This document shows positions 1-8,856 of a stretch of 64,000 bases of DNA, piece by piece (the stretch's first letter is position 1; each line of letters opens with the position of its first letter). The notes below the pieces were generated by a model. It searched no databases. It was not told the origin of the DNA and saw nothing but the letters and a program-made list of their open reading frames with translations. The stretch spans positions 2,241,752-2,305,751 of the forward strand of contig NC_005085.1 of NCBI RefSeq assembly GCF_000007705.1. The letters run 5' to 3'. Position numbers and translations under genes: made by a program. The DNA is from Chromobacterium violaceum ATCC 12472. Lineage in GTDB: Bacteria; Pseudomonadota; Gammaproteobacteria; Burkholderiales; Chromobacteriaceae.

Positions 1-1788
1 GTTGTCGCGATGGATGGCGAACATCGGCTCGTAGACCTGGCGGAACTGTTCCGGCTTGACCGATTGCTTCAGCACGGCGTCGATTTCCGCGTCGCTGGGC
101 CAGATGTCCTGCAGGCGGATTTCCTTGCCGTCCGCGATGCCCAGCACGTCCTTCTCGATGTCGAAGCGCATGGTGCCGGCGATGGCGTAGGCGATCACCA
201 GCGGCGGCGAGGCGAGAAAGGCCTGCTTGGCGTAGGGGTGGATGCGGCCGTCGAAGTTGCGGTTGCCGGACAGCACCGCGGTCGCGTACAGGTCGCGATC
301 GACGATTTCCTGCTGGATTTTCGGGTCCAGCGCGCCGGACATGCCGTTGCAGGTGGTGCAGGCGAAGGCGACGATGCCGAAGCCCAGCTTCTCCAGCTCG
401 GACAGCAGGCCGGCTTCCTTCAGATACAGCTCGACCGCCTTCGAGCCGGGCGCCAGCGAAGACTTGACCCACGGTTTGCGCACCAGGCCCAGCTTGTTGG
501 CGTTGCGCGCCAGCAGGCCGGCGGCGATCACGTTGCGCGGGTTGCTGGTGTTGGTGCAGCTGGTGATGGCGGCGATGATCACCGCGCCGTCCGGCAGCAG
601 GCCTTGCGCTTCCTGCGCGCGGGCTTCGGCGAGGTTGCCGGCGATGCCGCGTTTGGCCAGGGCCGACACCGGCAGCCGCTTGTGCGGATTCGATGGACCG
701 GCCAGGTTGCGGGCGACGGTGGAGAGATCAAACTTCAGCACGCGCTCGTATTCGGCTGTCTTCAGGCTGTCCGCCCACAGGCCGGCGGTCTTGGCGTAGG
801 CTTCCACCAGCTTGACTTGCTGATCGCTGCGGCCGGTCAGTTTCAAATAATCGATGGTTTGCGCATCGATGAAGAACAGCGCGGCGGTCGCGCCGTACTC
901 GGGGGCCATGTTCGAGATGGTGGCGCGGTCGCCTAGGGTCAGCGCCGCCGCGCCTTCGCCGTAAAACTCCAGGTAGGCGCCGACGACCTTCTGCTGGCGA
1001 AGGAATTCGGTCAGCGCCAGCACCACGTCGGTGGCGGTGATGCCGGCCGCCGGCCTGCCGGACAGCTCGACGCCGACGATGTCCGGCAGCCGCATCCACG
1101 AGGCGCGCCCCAGCATCACGTTTTCCGCCTCCAGGCCGCCGACGCCTACGGCGATCACGCCCAGCGCGTCGACGTGCGGCGTGTGGCTGTCGGTGCCGAC
1201 GCAGGTGTCGGGGTAGGCTACGCCGTGGTCGTTGTGGATCACCGGCGACATCTTTTCCAGATTGATCTGGTGCATGATGCCGTTGCCGGCCGGGATCACG
1301 TCCACATTGTCGAAGGCGGATTTGGTCCATTCGATGAAGTGGAAGCGATCCTCGTTGCGCCTGTCCTCGATCGCGCGGTTCTTCTCGAAAGCCTGCGGGT
1401 CGAAGCCGCCGCACTCCACCGCCAGCGAGTGGTCGACGATCAGCTGCACCGGCACCACCGGGTTGACCTGCGCCGGATCGCCGCCCTGATCGGCGATGGC
1501 GTCGCGCAGGCCGGCCAGGTCCACCAGCGCGGTCTGGCCCAGGATATCGTGGCAGACCACGCGCGCCGGAAACCACGGAAAGTCGCGCTCGCGCTTGCGA
1601 TGGACGATCTGTTGCAGGCATTCGCTCAATATGGCCGGCTCGCAGCGGCGGACCAGGTTCTCGGCGTGGATGCGGCCGGTATAGGGCAGCTTGTCCCAGG
1701 CGCCGGGCCGGATGGCCTCCACGGCGGCGCGGGCGTCGAAATAATCCAGCCCGGTGCCGGGCAGGGCGGTACGGTATTGGCGGTTCAT
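1..1788 (-). CDS. acnD: Fe/S-dependent 2-methylisocitrate dehydratase AcnD (aconitase superfamily), 3' end outside window
   Basis: The first 596 codons are present; the gene runs off the left edge without a stop. The product dehydrates 2-methylcitrate in the cytosolic methylcitrate cycle. Aconitase features are visible: the three [4Fe-4S] cysteine ligands at residues 411 (ITSCTNTSN), 477 and 480 (ACTTCNG), and the DTCVGTDSHTPH substrate-loop motif. Family members are about 860-870 residues, so roughly two thirds is here. It lies downstream of prpB, prpC and a DUF1089 gene on the same strand, which favours AcnD over a TCA-cycle aconitase. AcnD usually needs PrpF, which would be expected just outside the window. 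The start ATG at 1788 lies 4 bases after the stop of the preceding gene. Confidence 0.9.
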   Translation of the reverse strand, partial: MNRQYRTALPGTGLDYFDARAAVEAIRPGAWDKLPYTGRIHAENLVRRCEPAILSECLQQIVHRKRERDFPWFPARVVCHDILGQTALVDLAGLRDAIADQGGDPAQVNPVVPVQLIVDHSLAVECGGFDPQAFEKNRAIEDRRNEDRFHFIEWTKSAFDNVDVIPAGNGIMHQINLEKMSPVIHNDHGVAYPDTCVGTDSHTPHVDALGVIAVGVGGLEAENVMLGRASWMRLPDIVGVELSGRPAAGITATDVVLALTEFLRQQKVVGAYLEFYGEGAAALTLGDRATISNMAPEYGATAALFFIDAQTIDYLKLTGRSDQQVKLVEAYAKTAGLWADSLKTAEYERVLKFDLSTVARNLAGPSNPHKRLPVSALAKRGIAGNLAEARAQEAQGLLPDGAVIIAAITSCTNTSNPRNVIAAGLLARNANKLGLVRKPWVKSSLAPGSKAVELYLKEAGLLSELEKLGFGIVAFACTTCNGMSGALDPKIQQEIVDRDLYATAVLSGNRNFDGRIHPYAKQAFLASPPLVIAYAIAGTMRFDIEKDVLGIADGKEIRLQDIWPSDAEIDAVLKQSVKPEQFRQVYEPMFAIHRDN

Positions 1789-1792
1789 GTGT

Positions 1793-2368
1793 TTACTTTC
1801 GCTCAGTCGCGGCCGCCGCGGGCAGCCGTTGCAGGAAGTCGCTGTAATGGACGGTGAAGCCCTGCTGGTCGACGACGATGTCGGCGGCGAAGCCCGGGGA
1901 TTCATAGCGGTAGCAGGGCATGCCGTCGCGGTCCGGCAGTCGGGTGTAGCGCTGCGGACAGACGGCGGGCGTCAGGGCGGGCAGCCGGATGAACAGCATC
2001 GACAGCTCGGCGCTGTCGCCGACCGCCAGCTTCAGCCGGCGTATGGGGAAAGCATTGGTCAGGCCGCAGGCCTGCAGATCCAGCTCCGGGCAGCCGTCCC
2101 AGGCCGGTTCCGGCTGGCCGTTGACCAGCCAGCGGCCGGTTTCGGCGTGCTGCAGCGTCAGTTGGCGCGCGTCGGGCGCGGAGAGGTCGATGTGGGCGTG
2201 GCTGAGCCTGCCGTGGTGATCCAGCTGCATCCGGTAGCGCAGGCTGGCGCCGGTGTCGGCGTGCAGCAGGCTGCCGCTGGCGGAAAGGGAAAGTCCGGCG
2301 CCGGTTTCGATTTCCGCCTGCTCCAGTCCCGGGCAGTCCAGGCGCTGCCAGAACAACATTTGCTTCAT
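1793..2368 (-). CDS. Putative glycolipid-binding fold protein (DUF1089/PF06475 type)
   Basis: This 191-residue protein has no signal peptide. The pattern fits the putative glycolipid-binding family: a repeated beta-rich layout, GRWLVNGQ followed by a conserved acidic stretch (PELDLQACGLTNAFPIRRL, about residues 90-108), then QRYTRL and YRYES, and a C-terminal VDQQGFTVHYSDFL. The biochemical role of the family is not established. It sits between prpC and acnD, closely spaced to both, so it is probably co-transcribed with the methylcitrate genes. A role in propionate metabolism is only a guess from position. Confidence 0.75.
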   Translation of the reverse strand: MKQMLFWQRLDCPGLEQAEIETGAGLSLSASGSLLHADTGASLRYRMQLDHHGRLSHAHIDLSAPDARQLTLQHAETGRWLVNGQPEPAWDGCPELDLQACGLTNAFPIRRLKLAVGDSAELSMLFIRLPALTPAVCPQRYTRLPDRDGMPCYRYESPGFAADIVVDQQGFTVHYSDFLQRLPAAAATERK

Positions 2369-2423
2369 TGACTGCTCCAGTCTTGCCGACGCGGCTGTCC
2401 GGCCGCGTCGCTTGCTGCATGGC

Positions 2424-3572
2424 TCAGCGTTTCTCCAGCGGCACGAAGGCCTGGTCTTCCGGTCCGATGTAATTGGCCGACGGACGGATGATCTTGCCGT
2501 CCTGGCGTTGCTCGATCACGTGAGCGGCCCAGCCGCTGGTGCGCGAGATCACGAACAGCGGCGTGAACATCGCGGTCGGCACGCCCATCGCGTGGTAGCT
2601 GACGGCGGAGAACCAGTCCAGGTTGGGGAACATTTTCTTGACGTCCCACATCACCGACTCCAGCCGTTCGGCGATGTCGAACATCTTCATGTCGCTGTTG
2701 CTCCTGGACAGCTCGCGAGCCACTTCCTTGATGACCTTGTTGCGCGGATCGGAAATCGTATAAACGGGGTGGCCGAAGCCGATCACCACTTCCTTGCGTT
2801 CCACGCGGGCGCGGATGTCGGCTTCGGCTTCGTCCGGATTTTCATAGCGCTGCTGGATTTCAAACGCCACCTCGTTGGCGCCGCCGTGCTTCGGGCCGCG
2901 CAGCGCGCCGATGGCGCCGGTGATGGCGCTGTGCATGTCGGAGCCGGTGCCGGCGATGACGCGGGCGGTGAAGGTGGAAGCGTTGAATTCGTGCTCGGCG
3001 TACAGGTTCAGCGAGGTGTGCATCGCGCGAACCCACTCGTAGGAAGGCTTGACCCCGTGCAGCAGATGCAGGAAGTGCCCGCCTATGCTGTCGTCGTCGG
3101 TTTCCACCTCGATGCGCTTGCCGTTGTGGCTGTAGTGATACCAATAGAGCAGCATGGAACCCATCGAGGCCATCAGGCGGTCGGCGATGTCGCGGGCGCC
3201 GGCCAGGTTGTGGTCGTCCTTCTCGGGCAGCGCGCAGCCCAGCGCCGACACGCCGCTGCGCATCACGTCCATCGGATGGGCGGCGGCGGGCAGCGCTTCC
3301 AGCGCGGCTTTGACCGAGGCCGGCAGGCCGCGCAGCGATTTCAGCTTCTTCTTGTAGCCGGCGAGCTCGGCCTTGTTGGGCAGCTTGCCGTGCACCAGCA
3401 GGTGGGCGACTTCCTCGAATTCGCAGTGGCCTGCCAAGTCCAGGATGTCGTAGCCGCGATAGTGCAGGTCGTTGCCGCTGCGGCCGACGGTGCACAGCGC
3501 GGTGTTGCCGGCGGCGACGCCGGACAGGGCAACGGATTTCTTCGGTTTGCCGGTCAGAACCACTTCGGTCAT
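2424..3572 (-). CDS. prpC: 2-methylcitrate synthase
   Basis: A 382-residue member of the citrate synthase family that condenses propionyl-CoA with oxaloacetate. The diagnostic [13 protein letters not shown] (catalytic His about residue 268) and KHGGANEVA motifs are present. The length suits the short methylcitrate synthases and is below that of hexameric GltA. The start ATG is preceded by AGGAGAAACAGC, a strong ribosome binding site. It lies 47 bases after prpB and upstream of a DUF1089 gene and acnD, the usual betaproteobacterial prp order. This context decides PrpC over a housekeeping citrate synthase. Confidence 0.93.
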   Translation of the reverse strand: MTEVVLTGKPKKSVALSGVAAGNTALCTVGRSGNDLHYRGYDILDLAGHCEFEEVAHLLVHGKLPNKAELAGYKKKLKSLRGLPASVKAALEALPAAAHPMDVMRSGVSALGCALPEKDDHNLAGARDIADRLMASMGSMLLYWYHYSHNGKRIEVETDDDSIGGHFLHLLHGVKPSYEWVRAMHTSLNLYAEHEFNASTFTARVIAGTGSDMHSAITGAIGALRGPKHGGANEVAFEIQQRYENPDEAEADIRARVERKEVVIGFGHPVYTISDPRNKVIKEVARELSRSNSDMKMFDIAERLESVMWDVKKMFPNLDWFSAVSYHAMGVPTAMFTPLFVISRTSGWAAHVIEQRQDGKIIRPSANYIGPEDQAFVPLEKR

Positions 3573-3619
3573 GCTGTTTCTCCTTTGTCAGACTTGGGGC
3601 GATGCCGCTGCCTTGATTG

Positions 3620-4498
3620 TTATTGCTTGCCGGCGGCGAACAGCTGGTCCAGTTTCTTTTCGTATTCGTGGTAGCCCAGGTGGTCGTACAGCTCCATCCG
3701 GGTCTGCATCTTGTCCAGCACCGCCTGTTGGGTGCCGTCGCGGCGGATCGCGCCGTACACTTCCAGCGCGGCCTGGCTCATCGCGCGGAAGGCGGACAGC
3801 GGGTACAGCACCAGGCTGACGCCGTTCTCGGCCAGCTCTTCCGTGGTGTAGAGCGGCGTGGCGCCGAATTCGGTGATGTTGGCCAGCACCGGCACCTTCA
3901 CCGCTTCGGCGAAGCGCTTGTACATGGCCAGGTCGGTCATCGCTTCGGGGAAGATCATGTCGGCGCCGGCCTCCACACAGGCGATGGCGCGCGCGATGGC
4001 GGCGTCCAGGCCTTCCACGGCCAACGCGTCGGTGCGCGCCATGATGACGAAGTTGGCGTCGCGGCGGGCATCGGTGGCGGCCTTGATGCGGTCCACCATC
4101 TCATCTTGAGGTACGATGGCCTTGTTCGGGCGGTGGCCGCAGCGTTTCTGCTGCACCTGGTCTTCGATGTGGACGGCGGCGACGCCGGCCTTCTCCAGGC
4201 TGCGCACCGCGCGGGCGATGTTGAAGGCGCCGCCCCAGCCGGTGTCGATGTCCACCAGCAGCGGCAGGTCGGTGTTGTCGGTGATGCGGCGCGCGTCGAT
4301 CAGCACGTCTTCCAGCGTGGTGATGCCGAGGTCCGGGATGCCGCAGGACGAGGCGGCGACGCCGCCGCCGGACAGGTACAGGGCCTTGAAACCTGAGTGT
4401 TCGGCCAAACGTGCAGCGTAGGCGTTGATCGCCCCCACCACTTGCAATGGTTTTTCGGCGGCCACGGCCTGGCGGAAACGCTGCCCGGGAGTGCTCAT
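3620..4498 (-). CDS. prpB: Methylisocitrate lyase
   Basis: A 292-residue PEP-mutase/isocitrate-lyase superfamily protein that cleaves 2-methylisocitrate to pyruvate and succinate. The signature KRCGHRPNK is present with the catalytic cysteine at about residue 120, along with the metal-binding DIDTGWGG (about 83-90) and IEDQ. It is the first gene of the leftward prp cluster, with an AGGAG ribosome site 7-8 bases before the ATG. The promoter must lie in the 244 bases shared with the divergent rpoE gene. No PrpR-type regulator is visible in the window. Confidence 0.95.
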   Translation of the reverse strand: MSTPGQRFRQAVAAEKPLQVVGAINAYAARLAEHSGFKALYLSGGGVAASSCGIPDLGITTLEDVLIDARRITDNTDLPLLVDIDTGWGGAFNIARAVRSLEKAGVAAVHIEDQVQQKRCGHRPNKAIVPQDEMVDRIKAATDARRDANFVIMARTDALAVEGLDAAIARAIACVEAGADMIFPEAMTDLAMYKRFAEAVKVPVLANITEFGATPLYTTEELAENGVSLVLYPLSAFRAMSQAALEVYGAIRRDGTQQAVLDKMQTRMELYDHLGYHEYEKKLDQLFAAGKQ

Positions 4499-4653
4499 GG
4501 AATGCTCCTGACGGTGGATTGGATTAATTGCCTGTCATTCAAGCAAGTGCTTGGTTGGAGTGTAAAGGCTCTAGAAATTGCTGGCAATAGTTGATATTCG
4601 GATGTTCAAGTTTTGTGCCGGGAGTGATATGTTTCGCAACGTCCTCGCCAGTG

Positions 4654-4681
4654 GGAACTCGGGCATTAAGCCGTGGTCTAG
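4654..4681 (+). promoter_or_regulatory. Sigma-E/ECF-type promoter before rpoE
   Basis: GGAACT at 4654-4659 and GTCTAG at 4676-4681 are separated by 16 bases. This resembles the RpoE/AlgU consensus (GAACTT, 16-17 bases, TCTGA). It sits 62 bases before the rpoE start, as expected for an autoregulated sigma-E operon. Assignment is by eye. Confidence 0.65.
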
Positions 4682-4742
4682 AACACAGTCCACGTAACGA
4701 CCACATAGAACAGTGGGCAAACCAGGGAGCATAACAACGACT

Positions 4743-5342
4743 ATGAGTGATCGGGACATCGATCAACAGTTGGTGGAACGTGCCCAGCGAGGTGAAAAAA
4801 GAGCTTTCGATCTGCTTGTTGCCAAGTATCAGCGACGTCTCGCCAGGCTGTTGTCGCGTTTCATACGCGACGGTTCTGACATCGAGGATGTGACGCAGGA
4901 AGCGTTTATCAAAGCGTATCGCGCCTTGCCGTCGTTCCGAGGTGAGAGCGCGTTTTACACATGGCTGTACAGGATCGGCATCAATACGGCCAAAAATTTC
5001 CTCAGCGCCAACGGACGTCGTCCGGTGGTGAACAGCGAGATCGAGGACGAGGACGGCGAGAGTTTCGACATGGCGTCGCAAATTCCCGACCTGAACACGC
5101 CCGAAACCGAGCTGATGAACAAGGAGATTCTGGCTACGGTCAATGCCGCCGTGGAGGCCTTGCCGGAGGAGTTGCGTACTGCCATCTCGCTTAGGGAGAT
5201 GGAAGGGCTGTCCTACGATGAGATCGCCAGGGTGATGGATTGCCCGATAGGTACCGTGCGTTCGCGGATTTTCCGCGCACGCGAGGCGATTGCTGCTGAG
5301 CTCAGGCCTTTGCTGGATACGGCCAAGAACAGAAGGTGGTAA
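4743..5342 (+). CDS. rpoE: ECF RNA polymerase sigma factor RpoE/AlgU
   Basis: A 199-residue group 4 sigma factor of the RpoE/AlgU type, which directs envelope-stress transcription. Region 2 is visible at about residues 10-95 (EDVTQEAFIKAYRALPSFRGESAFYTWLYRI), and region 4 as a helix-turn-helix near 150-185 (SYDEIARVMDCPIGTVRSRIFRARE). I start at ATG 4743 (MSDRDIDQQL, the typical N-terminus) and reject an upstream in-frame start ten codons earlier. rseA, rseB and mucD follow, so the complete regulatory module is intact. It diverges from prpB. Confidence 0.96.
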   Translation: MSDRDIDQQLVERAQRGEKRAFDLLVAKYQRRLARLLSRFIRDGSDIEDVTQEAFIKAYRALPSFRGESAFYTWLYRIGINTAKNFLSANGRRPVVNSEIEDEDGESFDMASQIPDLNTPETELMNKEILATVNAAVEALPEELRTAISLREMEGLSYDEIARVMDCPIGTVRSRIFRAREAIAAELRPLLDTAKNRRW

Positions 5343-5344
5343 GT

Positions 5345-5827
5345 ATGAAAGAAACGATATCCGCACTGATGGACGGCGAACTGGACGGGCCCGATGCCGA
5401 CAAGGCAATCGCCGCCATCGCCGGAGACAAGGACCTGGATGATGCCTGGGAACAGTATCATCTGATCGGCGACGCCATGCGCGCCAACCGCCTGTCCTCG
5501 CTCAATGTGAGGGCCAAGGTGGCGGCGCGGCTGGCGGAGGAGCCGACGGTCCTGGCGCCGCGTCGCTGGACGCGTCCGCGCAAGGCGCGCGCCGCGAGCG
5601 CGGTGGCGCTGGCCGCGAGCGTCAGCTTCGCAGCCGTAGTGGGTTGGCAGCAGCTGTCCCACCGCAACGCTCCGCCGTCGGCGATCGCCGATCGCGGCGT
5701 GCCGGTGCAGATCGCGAACCCCGCGGCGGTGATGGACCAGGATGATCCCTATGTGCTGGCGCACCAGGAGGTGACCGCAGACCAGAGCGTGATGCGAGTG
5801 TCCTATGGAAACGGAGCTCGCCACTGA
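5345..5827 (+). CDS. rseA: Anti-sigma-E factor RseA/MucA
   Basis: A 160-residue single-pass inner-membrane protein that holds RpoE inactive. The N-terminal RseA domain is recognisable (KETISALMDGELDG, then DAWEQYHLIGDAMR). A hydrophobic alanine-rich segment at about residues 82-100 (VALAASVSFAAVVGW) is followed by a short periplasmic part. The ATG used lies two bases after the rpoE stop; an overlapping GTG at 5336 could add three residues. It is translationally linked to rpoE and overlaps rseB by one base. Confidence 0.9.
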   Translation: MKETISALMDGELDGPDADKAIAAIAGDKDLDDAWEQYHLIGDAMRANRLSSLNVRAKVAARLAEEPTVLAPRRWTRPRKARAASAVALAASVSFAAVVGWQQLSHRNAPPSAIADRGVPVQIANPAAVMDQDDPYVLAHQEVTADQSVMRVSYGNGARH

Positions 5828-6792
5828 TGCGTGTCGTTCCTCTGATTGGTGTTTTGATGTTCGGGGCCGCGTGCGCGGCCCATGCGGAGGATGACATGCA
5901 GCTGCTGCGCAATGTCGGCAACGCCGGCAGGCAGCAGCCGCTGGATGGCACCTATCTGCATCAGATGAATGGCACGCTGGAAACCTTCCGCATCGTCCGC
6001 CAGGGGCAAGGCGACAATGTGCGCGAAAAGCGCACTTCGCTGGACGGTCCGACGCGGGAGGTGGTTCGCAAGGGAAGGGAGCTCACCTGCTTCGCGCCCG
6101 ACAAGCGCGCCCTGATGGCGTGCAAGATCAGCGCGATGAGGCTGTTCCCCGCCTTGCTGCCCGACGACCTCGACGACATTACCCGCTCCTATGCCCTCAA
6201 GCGCACCGGCCACGACCGCGTGGCCAAGCGCGACTGCCAGTGGCTGGATCTGCAGCCGCGCGACGCGCAGCGTTACACGATGCGGATGTGCATCGAGCCC
6301 GCGACCTATCTCCCTCTGAAAGTGATGACCTTGTCGCCGCGCGGCGACGCAGTCGAGCAGTTCACCTTCACGGATGTGGAGCTGGGCGGGGCCAAGGATA
6401 AGCGGGCGTATGCTTCCAGGCTGTCGCAGCGCTTCCAGCTGCGCTCCGGCGCATCCGCGGGGAGCGAGGAGGCGGCCGCTTCGCAAAGCGAGGTGACGGG
6501 CCTTCCGCAGGGCTTCCGGCTGTTGCGGTCGGTGCAGCGCGTGCTGCCCGGCCAGGGCGGCAAGCCGGTTCGCCACATGGTGCTGAGCGATGGCCTGGTC
6601 ATGCTGTCGGTGTTCGTCGAGCCGCCGCCGCCGGAGCATGCGCGCCTGGAAAAGGTGGGCAATCTGCACGGGGCGATCAACATGGCCACCAGCTACCAGG
6701 GGGATATGCAGCTGACCGCGGTGGGCGACATGCCGCAAACCGCGATGATGGCTCTGCTCAAGGGCTTGCATGTCAACGGCAAGGGTGACTGA
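5827..6792 (+). CDS. rseB: Sigma-E regulatory protein RseB/MucB
   Basis: A 321-residue periplasmic protein with a signal peptide (hydrophobic start ending AACAAHA, about residue 20). It carries the MucB/RseB fold: an N-terminal lipid-sensing domain (GTYLHQMNGTLETFRIV) and a C-terminal domain ending near MALLKGLHVNG. In the family RseB binds the periplasmic part of RseA, protects it from cleavage and senses mislocalised envelope lipids or proteins. The TGATG junction with rseA shows translational coupling. Confidence 0.92.
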   Translation: MRVVPLIGVLMFGAACAAHAEDDMQLLRNVGNAGRQQPLDGTYLHQMNGTLETFRIVRQGQGDNVREKRTSLDGPTREVVRKGRELTCFAPDKRALMACKISAMRLFPALLPDDLDDITRSYALKRTGHDRVAKRDCQWLDLQPRDAQRYTMRMCIEPATYLPLKVMTLSPRGDAVEQFTFTDVELGGAKDKRAYASRLSQRFQLRSGASAGSEEAAASQSEVTGLPQGFRLLRSVQRVLPGQGGKPVRHMVLSDGLVMLSVFVEPPPPEHARLEKVGNLHGAINMATSYQGDMQLTAVGDMPQTAMMALLKGLHVNGKGD

Positions 6793-6991
6793 GCCCGTGT
6801 CCGGCGCGGGAGCGGATTGGGCATCGCGCGGGGATTCTTCCGCGGGTGCGCCGTTCGCCGTCCGGTGATGATCATGGCTGGCCATTCCGAATCGAGTCGA
6901 TGCGGGGTGGCCAGTTTCGCGTGATGCGCCGGCAGGCGCGTCGCAAGGGAGCGTGAGGGGCGCGGCGTGGCGCCGTTTCCCGATCCGATGG

Positions 6992-7021
6992 TTGCAAAGC
7001 CGGCGTCCGCCGGCATATACA
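6992..7021 (+). promoter_or_regulatory. Possible sigma-70-type promoter before mucD
   Basis: TTGCAA (6992-6997) and TATACA (7016-7021) are 18 bases apart, 29 bases before the mucD start. They lie in a 258-base gap after rseB that also contains a GCCGGC inverted repeat. The match is reasonable but not unique in such GC-rich DNA. Confidence 0.4.
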
Positions 7022-7050
7022 GTCCACAACATTCCAAAGATGGAGCGCGC

Positions 7051-8463
7051 ATGTCGGTCAAAAAACTGATTGTTTCTGCAATGCTGGCGGCATCTGTCCT
7101 GACTGCCGCGGCGCCTGCCGCGATGGCGGCGGACCTGCCGGATTTCGCCCAGATCGTCGAGGCCGAAGGCAAGGCGGTGGTCAATATCAGCACCACCTCC
7201 ACGGTCAAGGAGATGGTTTCCGGCCTGCCGGAGGGCATGGAGGGGGATCCGTTCTTCGAGTTCTTCCGCCGCTTCGCGCCGCCGCAGCAGCGCGAGCATC
7301 AGGAAAGCTCGCTGGGTTCCGGCTTCATCATTTCGCGGGACGGCTATGTGCTGACCAATGCGCATGTGGTGGCCCGCGCGGACAAGATTACCGTCAAGCT
7401 GAACGACAAGCGCGAATTCCAGGCGCGGGTGATCGGTTCCGACGCCCGTTCCGACGTGGCGCTGCTGAAGATCGATGCCCAGAACCTGCCGGTGGTGCGG
7501 ATGGGCGATCCGAAAAGCCTGAAGGTGGGGCAGTGGGTGCTGGCCATCGGCTCGCCCTTCGGTTTTGAGAACACCGCGACTTCCGGCATCGTGTCCGGCA
7601 AGAACCGCATGCTGCCGGATGAGAGCGCCGTGCAGTTCATCCAGACCGACGCCGCGGTGAATCCCGGCAATTCCGGCGGCCCGCTGTTCAATCTGAAGGG
7701 CGAGGTGGTCGGCGTCAATTCGCAGATCTACAGCCGTTCCGGCGGCTTCATGGGCATTTCCTTCGCCATTCCGATCGATACCGCGATGAATGTCGCCGAC
7801 CAGTTGAAGGCCAAGGGCAAGGTCACCCGCAGCCGCATCGGCGTGGTGGTGCAGGAGCTGAGCAAGGAGTTGGCGGCGTCCTTCGGCCTGGCCAAGCCCA
7901 GCGGCGTGCTGATCAACGCGCTCGATCCCAAGGGGCCGGCACAGAAGGCCGGCCTGAAGGCGGGCGACATCGTGCTGCGCATCAATGGCCAGGCGGTGGA
8001 GAACGGCGGCGACATGCAGCGCCTGATCAGCGACCTGCCGCCGGGCAAGGCGATCACGCTGGATGTCTGGCGCAGCCGCGCGCAGACCAGCGTCCGCGTG
8101 GTGCCGGACGAACTGGTGGAGGAGGATGCCCGCGTCGCCAAGCGCGAATACCGCAAGCCCGGCGCCGAGGCTGAGCAGAACCTGGCCCAGATCGGCTTGC
8201 GCCTGCAGGAGCTGAGCCCCGTCCAGCTGCAGCGCGCCGGCATCGATTACGGCTTGCTGGTGCGCGGCGCCAACGGCGCGGCGATGCGCGCCGGCATCCA
8301 GCCGGGCGACATCATCGTCGGCATCGGCAGCGATCCGCTGAAGAACTTCGCCCAGCTGAAGAATGCGCTGAACCAGGCCAAGAAAGGCGGCGCCGTGGCC
8401 TTGCAGGTGATGCGTCAGGGCGTGACCATGTTCGTGCCGCTGACCGTGGACGAAGCCAAGTGA
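7051..8463 (+). CDS. mucD: Periplasmic serine endoprotease of the Do/DegP family (MucD)
   Basis: A 470-residue protein with a signal peptide (about 1-27, ending AAMAA). The trypsin-like domain shows the full triad: His105 (LTNAHVV), Asp135 (SDVALLKID) and Ser208 (GNSGGPL). Two PDZ domains follow (about 275-365 and 385-465, each with a GDIVL/GDIIV carboxylate-binding loop). It degrades or refolds damaged periplasmic proteins. Its position after rpoE-rseAB matches mucD of the AlgU cluster. I start at ATG 7051 because it gives a clean signal peptide and has GGAG upstream; an in-frame start 28 codons earlier looks non-coding. Confidence 0.94.
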   Translation: MSVKKLIVSAMLAASVLTAAAPAAMAADLPDFAQIVEAEGKAVVNISTTSTVKEMVSGLPEGMEGDPFFEFFRRFAPPQQREHQESSLGSGFIISRDGYVLTNAHVVARADKITVKLNDKREFQARVIGSDARSDVALLKIDAQNLPVVRMGDPKSLKVGQWVLAIGSPFGFENTATSGIVSGKNRMLPDESAVQFIQTDAAVNPGNSGGPLFNLKGEVVGVNSQIYSRSGGFMGISFAIPIDTAMNVADQLKAKGKVTRSRIGVVVQELSKELAASFGLAKPSGVLINALDPKGPAQKAGLKAGDIVLRINGQAVENGGDMQRLISDLPPGKAITLDVWRSRAQTSVRVVPDELVEEDARVAKREYRKPGAEAEQNLAQIGLRLQELSPVQLQRAGIDYGLLVRGANGAAMRAGIQPGDIIVGIGSDPLKNFAQLKNALNQAKKGGAVALQVMRQGVTMFVPLTVDEAK

Positions 8464-8699
8464 CGCTGACGCTGTACTTCCGCGAATATTGCAGCCTGTG
8501 CCACCAGATGCTGGCGGAGCTCGCGCCTTGGCGCGAGCGCCACGGCTTCGAGCTGGAGGTGGTGGACGTCGATGCCGATCCGGCGCTGGAAGCTCGCTTC
8601 AACGAGCTGGTGCCGGTGCTGATGGATGGCGAGACCGAAATCTGCCATTGGCATCTGGATGGCGCGAGATTGGCTGCACACTTGGGCGAAATCGGCTAA
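8460..8699 (+). CDS. Small glutaredoxin-like protein (DUF836 type)
   Basis: A 79-residue thioredoxin-fold protein. It has a CSLC redox pair at residues 11-14 after a beta strand (TLYFREY), and the cis-Pro-like loop VPVLMDGE near 56-63, as in glutaredoxin-like/DUF836 proteins. The start is a GTG that overlaps the mucD stop (GTGA), so translation is probably coupled. Its substrate is unknown. It is often found near lepA or protease genes in this group (recalled, not checked). Confidence 0.8.
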   Translation: MTLTLYFREYCSLCHQMLAELAPWRERHGFELEVVDVDADPALEARFNELVPVLMDGETEICHWHLDGARLAAHLGEIG

Positions 8700-8723
8700 A
8701 ATCCGCGCCAGTGTGAGTAAAAC

Positions 8724-8748
8724 CGGGGGCGCGCTGGTCGCGCCCCCG
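8724..8748 (+). terminator. Hairpin after the mucD-glutaredoxin operon
   Basis: A 10-base GC-only stem (8724-8733 pairing with 8739-8748) with a 5-base loop lies 25 bases after the stop. No T-run follows, so it may be an RNA stabiliser or a factor-dependent stop site. Confidence 0.45.
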
Positions 8749-8818
8749 CTTGCTGATCGGCTTCCGGCAGCCGCCGGACCCGCGGGGTCCCCCGGAAGGG
8801 CCATCCGTCAGCAGCCCC

Positions 8819-8836
8819 GGGCACGCTAGCGTGCCC
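8819..8836 (+). terminator. Perfect 18-base palindrome with T-rich tail just before lepA
   Basis: GGGCACGCTAGCGTGCCC is a perfect palindrome followed by TTATCTTTT, ending 20 bases before the lepA ATG. It looks like an intrinsic terminator or attenuator. Its position inside the lepA leader would place the lepA ribosome site in or after the T-tail. Confidence 0.5.
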
Positions 8837-8856
8837 TTATCTTTTGCTGGAAACCG

